This document shows, piece after piece, positions 44,427 through 53,001 of a DNA stretch of 64,000 nucleotides. The stretch lies in contig OZ244818.1 of NCBI GenBank assembly GCA_965220285.1, positions 1,240,001 through 1,304,000 on the forward strand, written 5' to 3'. The notes under the pieces were generated by a model, which saw only the letters and a program-made list of their open reading frames with translations, had not been told where the DNA came from and did no database searches. Every line of letters starts with the position of its first letter. Position 1 is the stretch's first letter. This DNA is from Bin5 sp009843665. Its GTDB lineage: Bacteria > Chloroflexota > Anaerolineae > Caldilineales > Caldilineaceae. Both the position numbers and the translations under genes were made by a program.

Positions 44427-44537
44427 GGTTATCTCCTGACGGGAGCCTGATGTGCAAGGTTTGGAGTTTTCAAGAGACGCTTAGCTTTGCCGGGCAGCAG
44501 CCAGCGATCGGGGGCTTGACGTTTACGGATAGGTGTT

Positions 44538-46016
44538 TCACGCATCGCTGCCTGCCGGTTTGCGGGTTCGCAGCCCCAGACTGGTGGTGATACCGACAAG
44601 ACCGGCCAGGGCGATGATCAGAAAGACCTGTTGGTAGGCCTCGATGGCGGGCAAGCCGCGTTCCAGGGCATTGTAGAGGAGAACACCGGCCAAGGCGGTG
44701 CCGATGGCGACGCCCACGAAGCGGATCATACTATAGACGCCGGCGGCTGTCCCCATTTCCTCGGCATCGGTTTCGGACATGGCGGCCTGGTGAAGTGCGG
44801 CGAGCATTGTGCCAACGCTGAGCCCCTGCAGGGCCAGCAGGGCGAGAATCAGGCCAATATGGGCGTCGGCCGGGAGTTGGGAGAAGAAAAAGACGGCGAG
44901 GGCCTGCCCGCTGAGGCCGACGAGAACGGGCCAGCGGCTGCCCCAGCGGTCGGCAGCGAGGCCGCCGAAGCGCACCATCACGGTCATGGCGCCGGGGTTG
45001 ATGGTCAGGATGAGGCCGAGGTATCCGGGACTGAGGTCGTGGATATCGACGAGATAGAGTGGAATGAGAAAGCTGGAGCCGCCCATAACGAGCATGCGCA
45101 TGGAGGCGCAGAGGGAGGCTGAGCTGAAGTTGCGGTAGCGAAAGAGATTCAGATTGACAAAGGGATCGGGGCGGCGCTTCTCCCAGACGAGGAAGGCGAC
45201 GAAACAGAGGAGTAATGCGCCCAACAGGCGCCAGTCCTGCAGCGGGGCCACACCGGTGATGGGGCGGCTGGAGAGATAGAAGAGGCCCATGGTCAGGGCG
45301 CCGGCGAGCAGAAGGATGCCGGGCCAGTCGAATGTGCGCCAGAAGCGGGGCCGCACATTGCTGAGGCCGGCGGGAACCCAGAGCTTTACAGCGAACAGGC
45401 CGAGGAGGCCGAGAATAACTGCCGGTCCGAAGGCGGCGCGCCATCCCCAGGCGTCGACGAGGAAGCCGGCGAAGAAGGGGCCTATGGCGGCGGTCAGCGG
45501 TCCGATGGATCCCCATGTTCCGAGGGCTTTGCCTCTTTCCCCTTCACGGAAGATGGTGGCGATGAAGGCCATACCGAGGGGCATAATGCCGGCGATGCCG
45601 AAGCCCTGGACGGCGCGGCCAATCATGAGCCACGTGAGGTTGGTTGCGAAGAAGGCCATTGCCGAGCCGGCGGAGAAGATGGCGATACCGGCGAGGATAA
45701 GGCGGCGGCGGCCCACGCCATCGCTGAGGCGGCCGTAGACGGGCATCAGGATCATGTAGGGGAGGGTAAAGGCGCTGGAGGTCCAGGCGACGACGTCGGC
45801 GCTCATAGCGAAGGCGTCGCGCAGGACGGGGAGAGCCACGCGGCTCATGGAGGAGCTGAGAGGCATGATGGTTGACGGAATCATCAAGGCATAGAGAATC
45901 ATCCAAGCCTGTTGAGAGGGCAAGGCATGCCCTGCGGCGGGAACCGGTTCGTCTTCTATTCCGTTTCTACGGCGTGAGCCAATTCGACGGAGGATTGCAA
46001 TGGGGGTACTTTCCAC
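44538..46016 (-). CDS. MFS transporter, DHA2 (EmrB/QacA-like, 14 TM) family
   Basis: 492 residues from GTG 46016 with an AAGGAA site. A hydrophilic N-terminus precedes about 14 membrane helices. The MFS signature Gly-Arg-Leu-Ser-Asp-Gly-Val-Gly-Arg-Arg-Arg lies between helices 2 and 3 and motif C-like Gly-x-x-x-Gly-Pro in helix 5 (Ala-Ile-Gly-Pro-Phe). Proton-driven efflux of drugs or metabolites is the usual role. No adjacent regulator was found. Confidence 0.88.
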   Translation of the reverse strand: MESTPIAILRRIGSRRRNGIEDEPVPAAGHALPSQQAWMILYALMIPSTIMPLSSSMSRVALPVLRDAFAMSADVVAWTSSAFTLPYMILMPVYGRLSDGVGRRRLILAGIAIFSAGSAMAFFATNLTWLMIGRAVQGFGIAGIMPLGMAFIATIFREGERGKALGTWGSIGPLTAAIGPFFAGFLVDAWGWRAAFGPAVILGLLGLFAVKLWVPAGLSNVRPRFWRTFDWPGILLLAGALTMGLFYLSSRPITGVAPLQDWRLLGALLLCFVAFLVWEKRRPDPFVNLNLFRYRNFSSASLCASMRMLVMGGSSFLIPLYLVDIHDLSPGYLGLILTINPGAMTVMVRFGGLAADRWGSRWPVLVGLSGQALAVFFFSQLPADAHIGLILALLALQGLSVGTMLAALHQAAMSETDAEEMGTAAGVYSMIRFVGVAIGTALAGVLLYNALERGLPAIEAYQQVFLIIALAGLVGITTSLGLRTRKPAGSDA

Positions 46017-46572
46017 GCAGATTCCTTTTGCGAAGGGGGCGAGAAACTTCGTCCGGGCGACGTGACTCTTTAGCGGTTCAGGCGAGTGTACTTATGATAC
46101 CTGTTGAGGGCGCAACGGGTAAATGTGGTTTTGCGTCGACGGGTGTAGTCCAATTCGAGGAGAGAGTGGAGAGGAGTGAGGAGTGACCGCGGCCTGGTTG
46201 CCGCCAGAAGAGTTGGATAGTCTACCCCCATTTTGAGATGCTCCCGGTCAAGCTGTGTCATTGACAAAACAGGGACGGCGTGCCAAGATGCAGAGACCAG
46301 TTGTGAACTCATCGACACCGGTTACAGGCGAGAGGCATTTCCGGCAGTTTTATCACCCTGGAAAATTTAGTGGCCGGCTTAGGTCGGTTTGCGTTGGGTT
46401 GCGTGCGGATGGAACTTTATGCTTGCACCCACACTGCGGCCTGCCCTGCTATAGGACAGACCGGCGCGGGGTGGACGGATTGCGCGTGGGCCGCTCCAGG
46501 GTTCAGAGTACCGGCGGCGGGTTTGCCGGGGGCGCGTTGACAGGCTGGCCTTTTCGAAAAGGAATCGCCCAA
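46017..46572. other. Divergent intergenic region, no gene
   Basis: This 556-bp gap separates the MFS gene (leftward) from the ADH gene (rightward). It holds a purine-rich GAGGAGTGAGGAGTGAC tract at about 46160-46190 and a CCCCATTTTGAGATGCTCCCG string near 46215, which resembles CCCCCATTTTGGGAGGCACCCG at 15436 upstream of the other ADH gene. Both divergent promoters should lie here; I cannot place them. Confidence 0.5.
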
Positions 46573-47583
46573 ATGAAAGCAATGATGTACCGCGGCCCGT
46601 GGAAGATGCCGGTGGAGGAGCTTGAAGAACCTACGGCGTCGGCGGGCAAGGTGGTTGTGGAGGTGGAGGCGGTGGGCATCTGCGGGTCGGATGTGCACGG
46701 GTTCACCGGCAGGAGCGGGCGGCGCACGCCGGGTATCGTGATGGGCCATGAGTTCGCGGGCACGGTTGGCGAAGTGGGGCCGGAGGTGGAGGGCTACGCT
46801 GCCGGCGACGGCGTGGTCGTGATGCCTCTTTTTTCGGTTGCTCCCGGAGGGGACCCGTACCCGATAAACCTGTCTCCGCACCGGCGGTTGACGGGGATGA
46901 ACGAGCACGGCGCGTATGCGCAGCGGGTTGCGGTGCGGACGGCGCAGCTGTTTCCCAAGCCGGCGGGACTGAGCTGGCAAAGGGCGGCACTATGCGAACC
47001 TATGGCGGTGACGCTGCACGCGGCGCGGATTACGCCTATCAACCCGATGCAGAAGGTGGCGGTGGTTGGCGTTGGGCCGATTGGCCTGCTGGCGATGCTG
47101 GCGGCGCGTCTGAAAGGGGCGGGAACGGTGATTGCGGTGGACCGTTCGGCTCACAGGCTTGAGTTGGCCGAGGAGCTGGGGGCGGACGCGGTCATAAACG
47201 TAGACGAGACGGACGCGGCGGCGGCGATCCAAGAGATGACGGACGGGGGCGTGGACGTGGCGTTCGAGGCGGTAGGACTGAGCCCGACGGCGCAACTCTC
47301 GGTCGAGGCCACGCGCAATGGGGGCAACGTTACCTGGATTGGAAACAATGCACCGATGATCGAGCTGGACATGCAGAGCATCGTTACGCGTGAGATGAGC
47401 GTGCGCGGCTCCTATGGTTTTGACGAGACCGATTTTGCAGCGGCGATCGAAGCCCTGTCCTCTGGGCGACTGAACGTGGACCCGCTGGTGGAGATGGTGG
47501 CGCCGCTGGACGACGGGCCGGAGCTGTTTCGCAGCCTGGCCGCGGGCGAGAATGACCTCGTCAAGATCATTTTGAAACCGTAG
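46573..47583 (+). CDS. Zinc-binding alcohol/polyol dehydrogenase family protein
   Basis: 336 residues from ATG 46573; an upstream open frame to 46255 looks non-coding. Catalytic zinc site is present: Cys in Gly-Ile-Cys-Gly-Ser-Asp (38-43) and His-Glu in Met-Gly-His-Glu-Phe. The structural four-Cys lobe is missing, replaced by a Pro/His-rich stretch (Ala-Pro-Gly-Gly-Asp-Pro-Tyr). Rossmann motif Gly-Val-Gly-Pro-Ile-Gly near 163. Oxidation of a sugar alcohol or similar is expected. About 100 bp upstream of a sugar isomerase-like gene in the same direction. Confidence 0.85.
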   Translation: MKAMMYRGPWKMPVEELEEPTASAGKVVVEVEAVGICGSDVHGFTGRSGRRTPGIVMGHEFAGTVGEVGPEVEGYAAGDGVVVMPLFSVAPGGDPYPINLSPHRRLTGMNEHGAYAQRVAVRTAQLFPKPAGLSWQRAALCEPMAVTLHAARITPINPMQKVAVVGVGPIGLLAMLAARLKGAGTVIAVDRSAHRLELAEELGADAVINVDETDAAAAIQEMTDGGVDVAFEAVGLSPTAQLSVEATRNGGNVTWIGNNAPMIELDMQSIVTREMSVRGSYGFDETDFAAAIEALSSGRLNVDPLVEMVAPLDDGPELFRSLAAGENDLVKIILKP

Positions 47584-47686
47584 ACGAATCGGATAGATGT
47601 GATAGGCGCAAAATCGGATAGCGTACTTGTCCGATCTTTGAACAGTGTGATTGACTGAATGTAGTGCCAACCACGCAATCAGCCCA

Positions 47687-48580
47687 ATGAAAATCGCAGC
47701 GTTTCCCAAGTGTTATCTGGACGATATATCGCTTCACCGCACGATGTCGGTCTTTGACTGGATCGAGCAGGCGGGGGAGTTGGGGGCCGAGGGGTTGGAG
47801 ATGTACGAGGGTTTTTTCTGGAGCCTGGACGACGCCTATATCGATTCGATCGGAGAGGCGATCGAGGGGGCCGGATTTGCGATGCCGATGCTGTGCTGTT
47901 CGCCGGATTTTACCGACCCAGACGCGGGCGCGCGGCAGCGGGCGGTTGAACGGGAAGCCCAGATGATCGGAATTACGCGGCGGCTGGGCGGTCCCGGCGC
48001 CGTCTGCCGCGTGCTCTCCGGCCAGAGGAGGCCGGGGGTGTCGGTGGAGCAGGGGTTGGCGTGGGTGGTGGAGTGCATAGAGGAGTGCATCGGGATCGCC
48101 AGAGAGAACGATATCGTGCTTGGACTTGAAAACCACTACAAGGACGGATACTGGCAGTACCCGGAATTTGCGCAGAGGATGGAGACTTTTGTAGAGTTGG
48201 TAGAGGCCATCCCGGAGCGGACACATTTCGGCGTCCAGTACGACCCTTCGAATGCGCTGGTTGCGGGGGACGATCCGGTTGAGCTGCTGCGGCAGGTGGC
48301 GGACCGTGTGGTGACGATGCACGCCAGCGACCGTTTTCTGGAAGAGGGGACGACGCTGGAAGAGGTGCTGTTGCCAGACGGCCTGATCGGGTATCCGGAT
48401 AAGCTGCAGCACGGCGTTACCGGACAGGGCAGCAACGACTATGACACCATCTTTTCAATTCTGCGAGACAGAGGATTTGATGGCTGGGTCAGCATTGAGG
48501 ATGGCATCAACGGCATGGAGGAGATGCGAGAGAGCATCGAGTTTTTGAAGCGGAAGCGCGCCCAGTATTTCGAACAGTAG
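47687..48580 (+). CDS. Sugar phosphate isomerase/epimerase (TIM barrel)
   Basis: 297 residues. Metal ligands fit the family: Glu in Gly-Leu-Glu-Asn-His, Asp in Gln-Tyr-Asp-Pro-Ser-Asn, His in Thr-Met-His-Ala-Ser-Asp, Glu in Ser-Ile-Glu-Asp. It follows the ADH by 103 bp, suggesting a dehydrogenase-isomerase pair. ATG 47687 matches the start of homologous folds (Met-Lys-Ile-Ala); no strong ribosome site is visible. Not closely similar to the TIM barrel at 43566. Confidence 0.83.
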   Translation: MKIAAFPKCYLDDISLHRTMSVFDWIEQAGELGAEGLEMYEGFFWSLDDAYIDSIGEAIEGAGFAMPMLCCSPDFTDPDAGARQRAVEREAQMIGITRRLGGPGAVCRVLSGQRRPGVSVEQGLAWVVECIEECIGIARENDIVLGLENHYKDGYWQYPEFAQRMETFVELVEAIPERTHFGVQYDPSNALVAGDDPVELLRQVADRVVTMHASDRFLEEGTTLEEVLLPDGLIGYPDKLQHGVTGQGSNDYDTIFSILRDRGFDGWVSIEDGINGMEEMRESIEFLKRKRAQYFEQ

Positions 48581-48644
48581 AAACAGTTGATTTATAAGCG
48601 AAAGAGCGTACCGGCTCGATTCGCAGTGCCGCGGAGGATACGAG

Positions 48645-50099
48645 TTGTCGATTAAATTTGGGACGGATGGCTGGCGAGCCGTCATTAGCGAAGACTTCAC
48701 TTTTGAGAATGTGCGCAAGGTCGCGCAGGCGATCGCGGACGTAACGAACGATCAGTTCCGGGGGCTGCCGCGTTTGCAGCCGTCGCTGGTTGTGGGATTT
48801 GACACACGATTTTTGAGCGATCGCTATGCGGTGGCGGTGGCGGAGGTGCTGGCCGGAAACGGCATTCGGGTCTGGTTGAGCCAGGCCGATGCGCCGACGC
48901 CGATGATTTCGTATGCGATCGTTGACAAGTGGGCTGACGGCGGCGTGATGATCACGGCGAGCCACAATCCGCCGCGCTACAACGGGATCAAACTTAAGGC
49001 GTCGTACGGCGGCTCGGCCAGCGCGGCGACGCATAGGGAGGTGGAGCGGCGCATTCATCTGCGTGAGGGGCGGGGAGAGCAGCCGAGGATGCTGGCCTAT
49101 GAGCAGGCGCTGAAGGCCGGCATTATCGAACGATTCAACCCGTTGCCGGCCTTCCGTTCGCAGATGCGGAGCCTGGTGGATTTTGATGCGATTGAACGGG
49201 CCGGGCTGTCGGTCGCGGTGGATGCGATGTACGGTGCGGGACGGATTTACCTGCGGCGGCTGCTGGAGGGAGCCGAGTGCCAGGTAACTGAACTGCGGAA
49301 CGAGATGAATCCCGGTTTTAACGGGATCCACCCAGAGCCGATCGCCCAGCATTTGCAGCCGCTGGTAGCGGAGATGGCCACGGGCAAGTATCACCTGGGG
49401 CTGGCAACCGACGGCGACGCCGACCGTATCGGTGCGGTCGACCCAGACGGACGGTTTATCGACCCGCATCAGATTATGGCGCTGCTGGTCGACTATCTGA
49501 TTCAGGACCGGTCGCTGCGGGGGAGTATCGCCAAGACGGTGAGCACTACGCAGATGCTGAACCGCCTGGGGGCGCACTACGGGCTGCACGTGCACGAGAC
49601 ACCGGTGGGTTTCCATTACATCAGCGATCTGATGCTGCAGGAGCCGGTGTTGCTGGGCGGAGAGGAGAGCGGTGGGATCAGTATACTCGGCCACATTCCT
49701 GAAGGGGACGGGTTGCTGATGGGACTGCTGCTGACAGAGATGGTAGCCAAGCGGCGCAAACCGTTGGGCGCGCTGATCGATGAACTGATGGGGCGGCCGT
49801 ATATGGGCAGGTTCTGCTATGGTCGCGACGACCGGGCGGTGAAACCGTTCCCCAAGGCGGACCTGGTGGAGGGATTGATCGCGAACCGGCCGAGTGCGCT
49901 GACGGGAACGAGTGTTGCACAGGTGAACAACCAGGACGGCGTGAAGTTCATCCTGACAAATAACAGTTGGCTATTAATACGACCCAGCGGCACGGAACCG
50001 CTGCTGCGCATCTATGCCGAGGCCTCGTCGCACGAAGCTGTTGCGACGCTGCTGGAAGAAGGGACGGTGCTGGCCCAGCAGGTATTGAAGAAGATTTGA
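48645..50099 (+). CDS. Phosphoglucomutase/phosphomannomutase family protein
   Basis: A 484-residue alpha-D-phosphohexomutase from TTG 48645, supported by a GGAGGATAC ribosome site. Phosphoserine Ser106 sits in Thr-Ala-Ser-His-Asn-Pro; the magnesium loop Asp-Gly-Asp-Ala-Asp-Arg lies near 256-261; sugar-binding Gly-Glu-Glu-Ser-Gly and the phosphate-binding Arg-Pro-Ser-Gly-Thr-Glu-Pro are present. It interconverts hexose 1- and 6-phosphates for glycan and storage synthesis. Ends at a terminator. Confidence 0.92.
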   Translation: MSIKFGTDGWRAVISEDFTFENVRKVAQAIADVTNDQFRGLPRLQPSLVVGFDTRFLSDRYAVAVAEVLAGNGIRVWLSQADAPTPMISYAIVDKWADGGVMITASHNPPRYNGIKLKASYGGSASAATHREVERRIHLREGRGEQPRMLAYEQALKAGIIERFNPLPAFRSQMRSLVDFDAIERAGLSVAVDAMYGAGRIYLRRLLEGAECQVTELRNEMNPGFNGIHPEPIAQHLQPLVAEMATGKYHLGLATDGDADRIGAVDPDGRFIDPHQIMALLVDYLIQDRSLRGSIAKTVSTTQMLNRLGAHYGLHVHETPVGFHYISDLMLQEPVLLGGEESGGISILGHIPEGDGLLMGLLLTEMVAKRRKPLGALIDELMGRPYMGRFCYGRDDRAVKPFPKADLVEGLIANRPSALTGTSVAQVNNQDGVKFILTNNSWLLIRPSGTEPLLRIYAEASSHEAVATLLEEGTVLAQQVLKKI

Positions 50100-50199
50100 G
50101 CGGTGGCAACACCGGCCGCAGGATTTGCGTGATGGCGGAAGTCTGTTCTTCGGCCAGTGAAGGCAGACGGAGGGAACCAACAGTAGAAGGCGTGGAAGG

Positions 50200-50233
50200 G
50201 CGCGAGCTGTGCGGCTCGCGCTTTTGCATTTTT
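50200..50233 (+). terminator. Rho-independent terminator after phosphohexomutase
   Basis: GCGCGAGC (50200-50207) pairs with GCTCGCGC (50214-50221) around a 6-nt loop, followed by TTTTGCATTTTT. It would end the isomerase-mutase transcript. Confidence 0.82.
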
Positions 50234-50355
50234 CTGGGGCAGGTACTCTGCCCTCTGCACAGAGGCGGACAGGAAGCGCGGCCAGCCCAGTCGAAATGTA
50301 TCAGGTTCCGCTGACTTTTGGGGAAGGCAGTTCAGAAATGTAGATGAGGGGCAAG

Positions 50356-50740
50356 TACTAAGCCATGTTCTGTGTGCGTACTGTGCGCGGTCTGCCTGGG
50401 GGGATTGTACTGTCAAGGTTTCTGTAGCGGGCTCTTGATGGTCATAGCGGTGTAGGTTGGGGCCGATTTGGAACTTGTCGTGCATGCGCTGGCTCACACT
50501 CGGAACCGGCCAGGACGGGGGATGGGGTGAAGCACGGTCGCCGCGGGCGGACAACGTCACATTGCCCTCAATCTCACTGCGGCGCGAGCAAAGGGGGGGC
50601 GTTGCGGGGGCGGAGCCCCCGCACAAGGGAGGGCCGAATAGGCCCGACCGCACAACTGCAGTGATCAGTGGTCAGTGGTCAGTGGTTAGTGGTCAGTGGT
50701 TAGTGGTCAGTGGTTAGTGGTCAGTGGTTAGTGGTCAGTG
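50356..50740. repeat. Composite hairpin repeat, copy D, with long GTCAGTG tail
   Basis: The 5' module (50356-50500) is the diverged partner of 16818-16970. The 19-bp GC palindrome is at 50603-50621, the GGGCC-GAATA-GGCCC hairpin follows, and an 80-bp tandem of GTCAGTGGTTAGTG closes the element (50660-50740). It occupies most of the 50100-50955 gap; I see no gene there. Confidence 0.8.
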
Positions 50741-50955
50741 AAGGCGGCTGATGGGCGACAGGTGTGAAGAGGAGGGAGAATCACCTACGCCATGCTGAAT
50801 CATGATCGCCTATTGGCAAGGGCTTTGTAGGCACCAAGAGGTAGACGCCTGCGGGCCTGTGTGGGATGTATTTCGCAAGACGGCGCGGCCTTTTGCGGAA
50901 TCGTCGCAGTTTGCTCCTGCAGTTCGCGGCTCTGACAGGCGTCGACGAGACCTAA

Positions 50956-51279
50956 TCAGCTGGGATTGGGAACCAACCGCTGTCTGATTTCCTGGCGCGT
51001 CTGTTCGAAGGTCTGGCGAAGTCTCCGATCGGAGCCTCTGTGGGCGGCGACGACGCGCTGGGCGCAGGTGACACAACCCAGTGAGGCTTTGTAGCTGCAC
51101 TGGTCGCAGCTAAGGCAGTCGCAGAGACGGATCATCATGAGAGAGAAGGCAAGTGTATCCTCGTTCCCATCGCGCTGACTTGAGACTTGATCGACCAGTT
51201 CCTTCCAGTCGGCGCCGCGTTCCCGGCTTAGAGGTCTGATAGCCCGATGAGGAAAAAGAATTTCACTTTGGGGGTACAT
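50956..51279 (-). CDS. Small Cys-rich protein, unknown
   Basis: 107 residues from ATG 51279, with a strong GAGGAGT site. It begins Met-Tyr-Pro-Gln-Ser-Glu-Ile-Leu-Phe-Pro-His and carries five Cys in Cys-Asp-Cys-Leu-Ser-Cys-Asp-x-Cys and Gly-Cys-x-x-Cys (about 55-74), which could bind a metal or cluster. The C-terminus is basic. It sits alone upstream of nothing obvious, followed in the same direction by no close gene. I believe it is real from the ribosome site and composition, but no function is known to me. Confidence 0.7.
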   Translation of the reverse strand: MYPQSEILFPHRAIRPLSRERGADWKELVDQVSSQRDGNEDTLAFSLMMIRLCDCLSCDQCSYKASLGCVTCAQRVVAAHRGSDRRLRQTFEQTRQEIRQRLVPNPS

Positions 51280-51360
51280 GACGACTCCTCTCGTGAGTTT
51301 TCGGTTGTTGGCGGCTGACAAACGGGAACAGAACAGGCTACAGTTGCCGAGGCGTGCGGT

Positions 51361-52080
51361 TCAGAATCCGGTGGCGAACAGATAGACGCTCAGCAGGACC
51401 AGGGCGATGGCAGACAGAGTGACAATCAGGATGAACAGAAGCGGCAGCAGGACGGCGGCCAACGAGCGCAGACGGGGAAGCTGCGTCACTTCCTCATTGG
51501 CCCTGATGTAGACGACGAAGGCCCAAATGACGCCGACCAGACCGCAGACGCGGCCGAAGCAGGGGATGGGGGAGAGGCCGACGAGCAGGAGGGGTGCGGA
51601 AGCGAAGCCGGTGGCGGCGAAGAAAGGCTGCAAGCGGCAGTTGGCGCCGAGGACGCTGTTGCAGACCATTACCAAGGCGCCGTAGACGATCCAAAGGGCG
51701 AGCCAGCGCAGGGGCCAGTTAATCCATTCGCCGAGGGCGCTGAAGAAGGCAGCAAGCCAGCCGGGCAGAGGCTGGGGCAGGCCGGCGATCAGCTGGAAGA
51801 GCTCGACCAGCTGGACAGGGCTGAACAGGGGAAAGACATAGTCTAGAGGTGCTTGCTGTAAGAGAGAGGCCTGTGCGCCAAGCCGGGCGAGAGGGAGAGC
51901 GGTCCCGGCTGATGCGGCCTGCTGCCAGTTGGCGAGGAAGGGCAGGAAACCGGCGAGGAGGCCGAGAAGGAAAACCATGCCCAAGGACTGGCGCATGGTG
52001 GTTTCGGTGAAACCGGAGGCGCGCAGCTGGACTGCGTCGCTCATTTTCTGAGGCGTGGGCAGCCAGTGGCGGATGTTCAC
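51361..52080 (-). CDS. YIP1-like membrane protein
   Basis: 239 residues with a soluble N-terminal 30 and five hydrophobic segments. The pattern Phe-x-Ala-x-Gly-Phe-Ala-Ser-Ala-Pro between helices resembles YIP1-domain proteins of bacteria, whose role is poorly known. It starts with GTG 52080 overlapping the previous gene's TGA (GTGA), so the pair is translationally coupled. Confidence 0.65.
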   Translation of the reverse strand: MNIRHWLPTPQKMSDAVQLRASGFTETTMRQSLGMVFLLGLLAGFLPFLANWQQAASAGTALPLARLGAQASLLQQAPLDYVFPLFSPVQLVELFQLIAGLPQPLPGWLAAFFSALGEWINWPLRWLALWIVYGALVMVCNSVLGANCRLQPFFAATGFASAPLLLVGLSPIPCFGRVCGLVGVIWAFVVYIRANEEVTQLPRLRSLAAVLLPLLFILIVTLSAIALVLLSVYLFATGF

Positions 52081-52781
52081 AGACTGCCTCCGGCGATGAG
52101 GAGCAAGGCGCCAAAAGCTACGGCGACAGCGGCGCTGATAAGCAGAAGCAGTAGATATGTGCCGACGGCGACCAGCGCGGCGGGGCGTGGAGGCAGCTCG
52201 TGGGCCACTTCCAGCCCGCGAAAGGCGATCAGGATGCCCCAGACGTGGATGAGGACGGCGGCGACGGAGACGAACGGGATCACGGTAAAGAGATAGAGAA
52301 GACGAGAGGCGTTGCTGAGGGCGACGGCGCCCAAAGTCTGGGTGAGTGTGCCCTGTCCACCGGCTGCACGGGCAAGCAGGTGGCTAACGAAGCCAAAGAG
52401 GAGCCAGTGTCCGATCAGGCCGAGAGGGGTCGTTGCCAGGGTCAGCAGTCGGAAACCGACGCTGTCGTAGCCGCTGAAGGCAAGGAGTAGAGGCCAGCCG
52501 TTGCGCAGGGTACGTTCTATCTCGAACAGTGTTTCGCCGCTTGCCGTTCCCTGCCGCAGGATTTGCAGCACAGTGTTCAGGAGGGCATCTGAGGACGGCA
52601 GCGAGGCGGTCAGGAGGAGGCTGCCGATGAGCTGGGCGACGGCGACGAGGACACCGATACAGGCGCACAGGAAGAGTCCCTCAATCCAGGGATTGTCGTC
52701 ATCGACCATTTCTACGAATGGATCGGGTTCCAGAAGGAGGGCCTTCCCGATGAACCGCGGGTAGTTCTGTGGTTGTAGCAT
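52077..52781 (-). CDS. YIP1-like membrane protein
   Basis: 234 residues with a cytosolic N-terminus and five membrane segments; Tyr-Asp-Ser-Val-Gly-Phe-Arg-Leu and Gly-Ala-Val-Ala-Leu-Ser-Asn-Ala-Ser-Arg are typical of the YIP1 family. The paired gene 51361 likely encodes its complex partner. The function of bacterial YIP1 pairs is unknown. Confidence 0.7.
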   Translation of the reverse strand: MLQPQNYPRFIGKALLLEPDPFVEMVDDDNPWIEGLFLCACIGVLVAVAQLIGSLLLTASLPSSDALLNTVLQILRQGTASGETLFEIERTLRNGWPLLLAFSGYDSVGFRLLTLATTPLGLIGHWLLFGFVSHLLARAAGGQGTLTQTLGAVALSNASRLLYLFTVIPFVSVAAVLIHVWGILIAFRGLEVAHELPPRPAALVAVGTYLLLLLISAAVAVAFGALLLIAGGSL

Positions 52782-53001
52782 CCGGTTGCAACGCCTGCCC
52801 GGGCAGTAGACCCGAAGCGGGCCTCTTTTGAGGGACGGGGTATGTTCAGATATGCAGCTGCCTGTGGCATGCCCTTTGTTCAGTTCCGGGAATCATAGCA
52901 TAGATTTCAGTTGGCCTTTAAAACAGGGACTGTCCGGTGAGCGGCGATGAGCTCCGGAGCAACCGGCGGCCAGCATAGTGATAGACGCGCAGGAGATGGA
53001 A

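Noticed and set aside
46255..46572. Upstream extension of the zinc ADH frame
   Set aside because: The frame is open but its composition looks non-coding; Met-Lys-Ala-Met-Met-Tyr at 46573 matches typical ADH starts.
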